In this document: in pieces, positions 14,808 to 20,243 of the stretch
Position numbering within the stretch: position 1 is the first letter of the stretch
Layout of the letters: each line of letters opens with the position of its first letter
DNA from: Chthoniobacter flavus
Lineage (GTDB): Bacteria; Verrucomicrobiota; Verrucomicrobiia; Chthoniobacterales; DYNR01
DNA length: 20,243 nucleotides
Direction: 5' to 3'
Assembly (NCBI GenBank): GCA_020720945.1
Contig: DYNR01000006.1
Span: 1 to 20,243, forward strand
The notes under the pieces: model-generated
Seen by the model: the letters and a program-made list of their open reading frames with translations, nothing else
Told to the model about the DNA's origin: nothing
The model's database searches: none
Position numbers and translations under genes: made by a program

Positions 14808-15985
14808 TTTTCCCGGTAGCGGTTTTCCAGTTTTTGAAATTCGTGCAAAGCGATTCCCACGACTTGATCCATATTGAAATAGCGGTAGTTCGCTAACCTT
14901 CCGATAAACGAAACCCTCCTGTCTCGCCCCGTTTGGAGAGCTGCCGCCATTGCCCGATACTTTTGAAAAATCTCTTCCGAAGCAGGGGAGCAGATCGGGT
15001 AATACGGCTCCGCATCACCTGTGCAATCTTGCGGATACTCGCGGACGATGGCAGAGTTTTCGCACTGTTGCCCCGTGGCGTGTTTGATTTCCACGATTCT
15101 CGTAAACGCTTCTTCCCCAGGGTGATTCACTTGCACGGCGGGTTGCCAAAACCCTTTTTTTCCTGAAATTTTTTCCCGTTGCAGGAGGGCTTCCGCGGTG
15201 AAAGATTCGGTTTCAAAGCGGAGGGAGCGGTAAGGGAGATGCCCGTGTTTCCACCGGAAAAATTCGTCGATCGGGCCGGTATAGATCACTTCGCTCGCCT
15301 GTGTTTTTTCGGCGATCTTTGCGAAGTCCGTTTCCGTCATGACTTCGACGAACGGGCGTGCCGCTTCCAGCATTTTTTCGAATAGCGCAGTGTAGCCATT
15401 TTTCGGCATGGCCTGGAAGCGTTCGTTCAAATATCGGTCGTCGCGGTTTGTGCGGACGGGGATTCGGGCGCAGACGCTCGCATCCAGTTCTTTGGGGGAG
15501 CAAGCCCATTGCTTGGTCGTGTAGCCCTTGAAAAACTTCTCGTAAAAGACGCGTCCGACTTTCGAAAGCACAAAGTCTTCCGAGTTTTTTGGGTGCTCGA
15601 TTTTCTGGCAGTTTTCGGCGAGCCAAGCTTCCATTTCTTCGCTCGAGGACGGGCGGCCCAGGTATTGTTCGAAGGTGTTTAAGTTGACGGGAAACTGCCA
15701 GTAGCGCCCTTCCGTGAAAGAAAGGATTTTGTAATCGACCGGGTGCCATGCGGTGAATTGCGAGAGGTAGTTTCGCACCGCTTCGTTGTTTGTGCGGAAG
15801 TAGTGGGGGCCGTAGGAGTGGACTAGGACACCGGAGGGATCGTAGGAATCGTGGGAGTTGCCGCCGATGTGGGGGCGTTTTTCCACGACGAGGCATGATT
15901 TTCTGAGACGGGTCGCGATGCGTTCCGCCATCGTCAGACCCGAAAAGCCGGCGCCGACGATTAAAAAATCAAATTTCCATGCCAT
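14804..15985 (-). CDS. glf: UDP-galactopyranose mutase
   Basis: A 393-residue FAD flavoenzyme converting UDP-galactopyranose to UDP-galactofuranose for surface glycans. The N-terminal FAD fold has VGAGFSGLTMAERIA (about 10-24), then VVEKRPHIGGNSHDS and YGPHYFRTNNEAVRNYL. YTTKQWACSPKELDASVCARIPVRTNRDDRYL and FQAMPKNGYTALFEKML match the mutase substrate region. The C-terminal GRLANYRYFNMDQVVGIAL is also diagnostic. The ATG at 15985 begins immediately before the FAD strand; a longer open frame upstream lacks homology. It overlaps the following membrane-protein gene by four bases. It is divergent from the NDP-sugar dehydratase gene with 113 bases between, which must hold both promoters; no consensus elements are clear. 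Confidence 0.95.
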   Translation of the reverse strand: MAWKFDFLIVGAGFSGLTMAERIATRLRKSCLVVEKRPHIGGNSHDSYDPSGVLVHSYGPHYFRTNNEAVRNYLSQFTAWHPVDYKILSFTEGRYWQFPVNLNTFEQYLGRPSSSEEMEAWLAENCQKIEHPKNSEDFVLSKVGRVFYEKFFKGYTTKQWACSPKELDASVCARIPVRTNRDDRYLNERFQAMPKNGYTALFEKMLEAARPFVEVMTETDFAKIAEKTQASEVIYTGPIDEFFRWKHGHLPYRSLRFETESFTAEALLQREKISGKKGFWQPAVQVNHPGEEAFTRIVEIKHATGQQCENSAIVREYPQDCTGDAEPYYPICSPASEEIFQKYRAMAAALQTGRDRRVSFIGRLANYRYFNMDQVVGIALHEFQKLENRYREK

Positions 15986-16098
15986 TGCGGAAACGATACT
16001 TTTTTTTCTTTCCGGTTGAAGAAAAAAACAATCGGGGCGGGAGTTGGGGAGTTTTTTATTTTTACACGAGGGGAGGTTTTGGGTAGCGTGCGGGGATC

Positions 16099-17973
16099 GT
16101 GGAGAAGTTGACGCATTTCTATCGGACTGCATCGAGGTTGGTTTTTTTGCTGGTCGGATATTCGGGATTGATCGTGCTGGCGCTTTGGCTGAGCTTGCAG
16201 ATTCGTTTCGATTTTTCCGTAGAACCGCTTTATTCCGAGAGATTTCTTTTTGCTCTTGCGCTGGTTTTGCCCGTCAAACTGGCGGCGTTTGGTTTTTTTC
16301 GGCAGTTCGGGAGTTTGCTGACCTTTTTTAGTTTGCCCGACGCGAAGAGGATTTTTTTGGCGTTGGCGGTTTCGTCTTTGGTGTTGCTGGCAGTTTGGTT
16401 TTTTTCAGGTGGTTCGTGGATGTTGCCGCGCGGGGTTTTGGTGATCGATTTTGTGATTTCCCTGCTCGTGTTTTTTGGGATGCGGACGGGGTTGCGGATT
16501 GTCCGGGAGCGGTCTTTGTTTGGCGACAGGCAAAAAGGGGCGGCCAGGAATGTTGCGATCATCGGTGCGGGGGAAAGCGGTTCGGCGTTGTTTCGGGAAA
16601 TCCAGTCGAAGCAAGGACTCAATCTGCGGGTCGTTTGTTTCGTGGACGATGACCCGTCGAAAATCGGGGGGACTTTGCACGGCAGAGAGATTTTGGGGCC
16701 GATTCACAAGATGGCAAAAATCGCCGATCACCTAGATATATCCAAGGCGATCATCGCGATGCCAAACGCCAAATCCGGCGTGATTCGCGACACGGTTGCC
16801 ATCCTGAATGCCAGCGGGATCGAGCACGACATTTTGCCTACGGTTTCCCAGATTTTGCACCACCAGGTAAGCATCAATTTTTTGCGGACGGTCAATCCCG
16901 AGGATTTGTTGGGGAGGCCGCCCGTGACGCTGGATGAACCGGGGTTGCGGGAGATGTTGCGCGGGGGCACGGTGATGGTCACGGGGGCGGGCGGCAGCAT
17001 CGGCAGCGAGTTGTGCCGCCAAATTGCGTTTTTCAATCCAGAGCGACTCGTCCTTGTCGAACGCTCCGAACCCGCGCTTTTTTCCATCGAACAAGAGCTG
17101 AAAAACTCCTTCCCCTACCTCCTCGCGGAACCTTGCGCAACCAGCGTTTGCAACCGTCCGGGCCTGGCTGCAATTTTTGAAAAATACCGCCCTTCCGTCG
17201 TCTTCCATGCGGCGGCGCACAAGCATGTGCCGCTGATGGAGAAGCAACCGGCGGAAGCCTTGATTAACAACTGTTTAGGGACATGGAATACCGGGAGTTT
17301 GGCGGCGGCGGCGGGGTGCAAAAAAGCGGTTTTGGTTTCGACCGACAAGGCGGTCAACCCGACGAATGTGATGGGGGCGACCAAGCGGGTCGCCGAGATG
17401 GTTTGGGCGGAACTCCAAGACCAATCTCCGGCGGGGGGTTGCTGTTTTTCCGCCGTGCGTTTCGGAAATGTGCTTGGGAGTTCGGGCAGCGTGATCCCGA
17501 TTTTTCGCAAGCAGATCAGCGCGGGTGGGCCCGTGACGGTGACTCACCCGGAAGTCACCCGTTTTTTCATGAGCATTCCGGAGGCGGCGGGACTGATTTT
17601 GCAATCGGCATTCCAGTCTTCCGGGGGCGAAATTTTTGTTTTGGACATGGGGGATCCGATCAAAATTTCTGACATGGCGCGGCAGATGATCGAGCTTTGC
17701 GGGCTCCGTCCGGACGAAGATATAAAAATTGTTTTTACCGGGTTGCGCCCAGGGGAAAAACTGTTTGAAGAAACGATCCATTCCGCCGAAAATGTCACGG
17801 AGACCGGGCATAAAAAAATCATGCTGTTGCGCCCGGAAGCGAACCGGAGGACGAGTGATATGGTGCGCCAACTCCAGACGCTTTGTGAAGGAATCTGTTC
17901 GGTTGCGCCCGAAGCGATCAAGGAAAGCCTTCACGCATTGGTCCCCGAATACAAGATTTGGAAAAACGGCTGA
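16099..17973 (+). CDS. Membrane-bound NDP-sugar 4,6-dehydratase (PglF/CapD/WbpM type)
   Basis: A 624-residue protein of the long UDP-sugar dehydratase family, which makes 4-keto-6-deoxy sugars (often from UDP-GlcNAc) for capsules, O-antigens or protein glycans. Four transmembrane segments occupy about residues 14-34, 48-68, 84-103 and 112-130. A first Rossmann domain contains AIIGAGESGSAL (about 153-164). The catalytic SDR domain has TGAGGSIGSE (295-304), HAAAHKHVPLME, STDKAVNPTNVMGATKR (414-430, Lys429) and AVRFGNVLGSSGSVIP. In this family Met replaces the usual catalytic Tyr of YxxxK, as seen here (Met425), so this is not a defect. The start is GTG at 16099, just before the first helix. It is divergent from glf, supporting a polysaccharide locus; the exact substrate cannot be read from the sequence. 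Confidence 0.93.
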   Translation: MEKLTHFYRTASRLVFLLVGYSGLIVLALWLSLQIRFDFSVEPLYSERFLFALALVLPVKLAAFGFFRQFGSLLTFFSLPDAKRIFLALAVSSLVLLAVWFFSGGSWMLPRGVLVIDFVISLLVFFGMRTGLRIVRERSLFGDRQKGAARNVAIIGAGESGSALFREIQSKQGLNLRVVCFVDDDPSKIGGTLHGREILGPIHKMAKIADHLDISKAIIAMPNAKSGVIRDTVAILNASGIEHDILPTVSQILHHQVSINFLRTVNPEDLLGRPPVTLDEPGLREMLRGGTVMVTGAGGSIGSELCRQIAFFNPERLVLVERSEPALFSIEQELKNSFPYLLAEPCATSVCNRPGLAAIFEKYRPSVVFHAAAHKHVPLMEKQPAEALINNCLGTWNTGSLAAAAGCKKAVLVSTDKAVNPTNVMGATKRVAEMVWAELQDQSPAGGCCFSAVRFGNVLGSSGSVIPIFRKQISAGGPVTVTHPEVTRFFMSIPEAAGLILQSAFQSSGGEIFVLDMGDPIKISDMARQMIELCGLRPDEDIKIVFTGLRPGEKLFEETIHSAENVTETGHKKIMLLRPEANRRTSDMVRQLQTLCEGICSVAPEAIKESLHALVPEYKIWKNG

Positions 17974-18085
17974 GTTTTTCCGCCAAAAAAAGCGCATCGG
18001 ACAGCGGGAGCACAATCAAGCCATCCCGCTTTTCGTCCCAGAAAAAACGATTGCAAAGACGCGGGAAAAATCGCTGAATCTTCCC

Positions 18086-20023
18086 ATGATCGACCGATAT
18101 GGTTTTTGCAGGATCGCCGCCGCTACCCCCCCTTTGGAATTGGCGGATGCGCCAGCGAATGTCTCCCGGCTTTGCGAGGGGATCGGCGATGCCGTTTCGG
18201 CGGGTGCCCGTGTTGTTGCCACGCCGGAACTAGGGTTGACGGGTTATTCCTGCGGGGATCTTTTTTATCAGCAATCCCTTCTCGACCAAGCCGAAAAAGG
18301 TCTCGCCGATCTCGTAGAATTGACGAAAGAATTTCCCGCGTTGTTTGCCGTCGGTCTTCCCGTCCGCTGGCAGCAACGCCTCTACAACGCTGCCGCCGTA
18401 TGTTTCCGAGGGCAAATCCTCGGGGTTGTCCCGAAAACGCATTTGCCCTCCCGAGGCGAGTTTTATGAAACCCGTTGGTTTACTCCCGCGCCCGATCTTT
18501 GTGGGCTAAGCATTTCGCTTTGTGGCACTTGCGTCCCCTTTGGCACCGACCTGATTTTTTCTCCCGCCGGCCAAGAAAATCTCGGTATCGGTATAGAGAT
18601 TTGCGAAGATCTTTGGGCGGTGGAACCTCCGAGCGGACAGATGGCGCTTGCGGGTTGCACGGTGTTTTTGAATCTTTCCGCCAGCCCGGAAGTTCTCGGC
18701 AAGTCGGTTTATCGGAAAAACCTCGTCGCGCAGCAGTCTGCGCGCACGCTCTCCGCCTACCTTTACTGTTCGGCGGGCCCCGGCGAATCGTCCGCCGACC
18801 TCCTTTACGGCGGGCATTCTTTGGTCGCAGAAAACGGGAATCTCTTGGCGGAATCCACACGGTTTTCTTTTGAAAAACAAATCCTTTCCGCCGATGTGGA
18901 CATCGCTTTTCTCGCGCACGAACGCAGGGTCAACTCCTCTTTTTCCGGCGCGAAAGCCAGGCGCATTTTCCGCAACATCTCCTTCCAAATCAAAGACAAA
19001 AACTTTGTCCGCACCCCGTTGCTGCGCCCGCTTTCCCCATCGCCCTTCGTCCCGGAAGACGCTTCGCGCAGAGAAGAAAGCTGCCGGGAAATTTTTGCGA
19101 TCCAATCCACGGCACTGGCGCGCAGGTTTCGTTCTACGGGTTCCCGCCGTGCGGTTCTCGGGCTTTCGGGTGGGCTCGATTCGACGCTGGCTCTCTTGGT
19201 TTGCCTGGAAGCTTTTTCCAGAGTTTCTTTGCCGAAAAAAAACCTCTTGGCCGTCACGATGCCGGGTTTTGGGACAACGGGAAGAACCCGTGCAAATGCT
19301 TCTGCGCTGGCGAAGCTTTTGGGCGTGGAACTGCGGGAAATTTCGATCGCCGCCGCGGTGGAGGGGCATTTCCGCGACATCGGGCATCCGATGGAAGACC
19401 ATGGCGTGACTTTTGAGAACGCGCAAGCGAGAGAACGAACCCAAATTTTGATGGACTTGGCAAACCGGGAAGGCGGGCTAGTGATCGGGACGGGCGACCT
19501 TTCGGAGTCTGCTTTGGGGTGGTGCACTTTTAACGGGGATCACATGAGCATGTATCATGTCAATGCGGGAATCCCGAAAACGCTTGTCCGTTATTTGGTC
19601 GAGTGGTGCGCGGAAGAGTTTTACCGGGGCGAGACCGCGAAAATCCTCCATGATATTTGCGATACACCGATTACGCCGGAATTGCTTCCGCTGGCCGAAG
19701 ACGGTTCTTTGCAACAGCAGACGGAATCCGTTGTCGGCCCCTACGACCTGCACGACTTTTTTCTTTTCCATGCGATTCGCCGGGGAGCGGAACCGGAAAA
19801 AATTTCCTTTTTGGCCCGGCAAGCGTTTGGTGAAAGATTTTCCGAAGAAGAAATCGAGCGTTGGAAATCCGTTTTTTACCGCCGTTTTTTTGCCGCGCAA
19901 TTCAAGAGAAATTCTGTGCCGGACGGGCCGAAGGTTGGTTCGGTCGCGCTTTCTCCGAGAGGGGATTGGAGGATGCCCAGCGATGCGTCTTCTTCTGGTT
20001 GGCTGGGGACGAACGGGGAATGA
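18086..20023 (+). CDS. nadE: Glutamine-dependent NAD+ synthetase
   Basis: A 645-residue two-domain enzyme that amidates deamido-NAD+ to NAD+ with ammonia from glutamine. The N-terminal nitrilase-like glutaminase has the Glu-Lys-Cys triad: Glu48 in TPELGLTGYSCGD, Lys117 in VPKTHLPSRGEFYE and Cys173 in GIEICEDLW. The C-terminal synthetase has the ATP pyrophosphatase loop GLSGGLDSTLAL (about 359-370), then GTGDLSESALGWCTFNGDHMSMYHVNAGIPKTL. Length is normal for the eukaryotic-like/bacterial two-domain form. The ATG at 18086 is chosen because homology begins at once (MIDRYGFCRIAAATP); open frame continues upstream into the previous gene without homology. The intergenic gap to the dehydratase is 112 bases. 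No link to the sugar genes is evident. Confidence 0.96.
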   Translation: MIDRYGFCRIAAATPPLELADAPANVSRLCEGIGDAVSAGARVVATPELGLTGYSCGDLFYQQSLLDQAEKGLADLVELTKEFPALFAVGLPVRWQQRLYNAAAVCFRGQILGVVPKTHLPSRGEFYETRWFTPAPDLCGLSISLCGTCVPFGTDLIFSPAGQENLGIGIEICEDLWAVEPPSGQMALAGCTVFLNLSASPEVLGKSVYRKNLVAQQSARTLSAYLYCSAGPGESSADLLYGGHSLVAENGNLLAESTRFSFEKQILSADVDIAFLAHERRVNSSFSGAKARRIFRNISFQIKDKNFVRTPLLRPLSPSPFVPEDASRREESCREIFAIQSTALARRFRSTGSRRAVLGLSGGLDSTLALLVCLEAFSRVSLPKKNLLAVTMPGFGTTGRTRANASALAKLLGVELREISIAAAVEGHFRDIGHPMEDHGVTFENAQARERTQILMDLANREGGLVIGTGDLSESALGWCTFNGDHMSMYHVNAGIPKTLVRYLVEWCAEEFYRGETAKILHDICDTPITPELLPLAEDGSLQQQTESVVGPYDLHDFFLFHAIRRGAEPEKISFLARQAFGERFSEEEIERWKSVFYRRFFAAQFKRNSVPDGPKVGSVALSPRGDWRMPSDASSSGWLGTNGE

Positions 20024-20105
20024 CAGTGGAGGATGGAAAAATGGTTTTTTTTGCCCGCAAGGGAAAAAAGGCATTCCGTCCCGGCAATCATCTGTGTTGG
20101 GGGTG

Positions 20106-20139
20106 GAACAAAACTGGACAGCGATTGAACAAAACTGGA
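20106..20139. repeat. Direct repeat of GAACAAAACTGGA with 21-bp period
   Basis: The 13-mer GAACAAAACTGGA occurs at 20106-20118 and again at 20127-20139, a spacing of 21 bp (two helical turns). Such repeated short blocks occur at the ends of some insertion sequences (IS21-like), and also as operators. Nothing else in the window shares the motif, and the right side is cut off, so neither can be confirmed. Confidence 0.55.
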
Positions 20140-20165
20140 ATTGTGCAGGATTAGGAGGAAAAAGC

Positions 20166-20243
20166 GTGTTATTTTGGTGCTGTTTTTGCGGTTCATCCGC
20201 AGAAAGTGTGTTTTGCTCTGTGGAGACAGAGAATGCGGAGGCG
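20166..20243 (+). CDS. Partial open frame running off the window (unknown)
   Basis: A GTG at 20166 is preceded by a textbook AGGAGG (20153-20158) seven bases upstream, the best ribosome site in the window. The frame stays open for 26 codons to the window edge. The visible residues include a Cys-rich WCCFCGSS and no recognisable family. A leader or the start of an inserted element's gene are both possible; chance cannot be excluded over so short a stretch. Confidence 0.3.
   Translation, partial: MLFWCCFCGSSAESVFCSVETENAEA

Noticed and set aside
17368..17392. Possible inactivation of the dehydratase because the SDR Tyr is Met
   Set aside because: Long PglF/CapD/WbpM-type dehydratases normally have Met at this position, so the residue is expected.
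17729..18085. Upstream extension of nadE overlapping the dehydratase gene
   Set aside because: The residues before MIDRYGF are translated from the wrong frame of the dehydratase and the gap, and the two-domain NadE length is already complete from 18086.
18506..19444. Long open frame antisense to nadE
   Set aside because: It shows no family signature and low-complexity composition; the opposite strand is unambiguous NadE.
1..20243. CRISPR arrays, tRNA or rRNA genes
   Set aside because: No regularly spaced repeat array, tRNA-like cloverleaf or rRNA-like segment was seen on either strand.

Overview
The window is a densely coded stretch of a bacterial chromosome from a Gram-negative organism. 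Multihaem nitrite reductase, type II secretion/type IV pilus-like proteins and cell-surface sugar genes all point to a two-membrane cell. Few starts have a clear Shine-Dalgarno, GTG/TTG starts occur, and the gene set (PIN-PhoH ATPase, NrfHA with a separate CcsB/CcsA pair, several pseudopilins beside one GspE, a RAYT transposase) would fit Verrucomicrobiota or a related PVC lineage. That placement is inference only; no rRNA or clade marker is present.

Layout. 1-52: right end of a small palindromic repeat element. 154-2314 (+): PIN-PhoH ATPase and coaE. 2418-3925 (-): a DUF374-type acyltransferase and folD, overlapping by ATGA. 3995-4155: a complete 161-bp copy of the element, inserted in the last codons of a GspE/PilB ATPase. 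4138-7813 (-): three pseudopilin genes followed by gspE, an operon-like group. 7841-8976: RAYT/Y1 transposase gene bounded by 24-bp inverted repeats, directly upstream of the pseudopilins. 9214-13075 (+): nrfH-nrfA-ccsB-ccsA, periplasmic nitrite ammonification with its own cytochrome c synthase. 13101-15985 (-): UDP-galactopyranose mutase overlapping a large polytopic membrane protein that looks GT-C-like. 16099-17973 (+): membrane-bound NDP-sugar 4,6-dehydratase. 18086-20023 (+): glutamine-dependent NAD synthetase. 20024-20243: a direct repeat with 21-bp period, then a strong Shine-Dalgarno and an ORF running off the edge.

How the genes fit together. NrfH takes electrons from menaquinol and passes them to NrfA, which reduces nitrite to ammonium. 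The adjacent CcsB and CcsA look like a split form of the CcsBA synthase (NrfI) that serves the CXXCK haem of NrfA in Wolinella. The mutase, the membrane protein and the dehydratase suggest a surface polysaccharide or glycan locus. The pseudopilins and GspE suggest a secretion or pilus machine whose membrane and outer-membrane parts are not in the window.

The most notable observation is the short element. Its copy at 3995-4155 has 22-bp terminal inverted repeats, a 5-bp target duplication (TTTTA) and arms that form an imperfect palindrome along most of its length. The partial copy at 1-52 ends at exactly the same base. Removing the element and one TTTTA restores a gspE reading frame that stops two codons later, so the insertion rewrote the C-terminus of the ATPase without breaking it.
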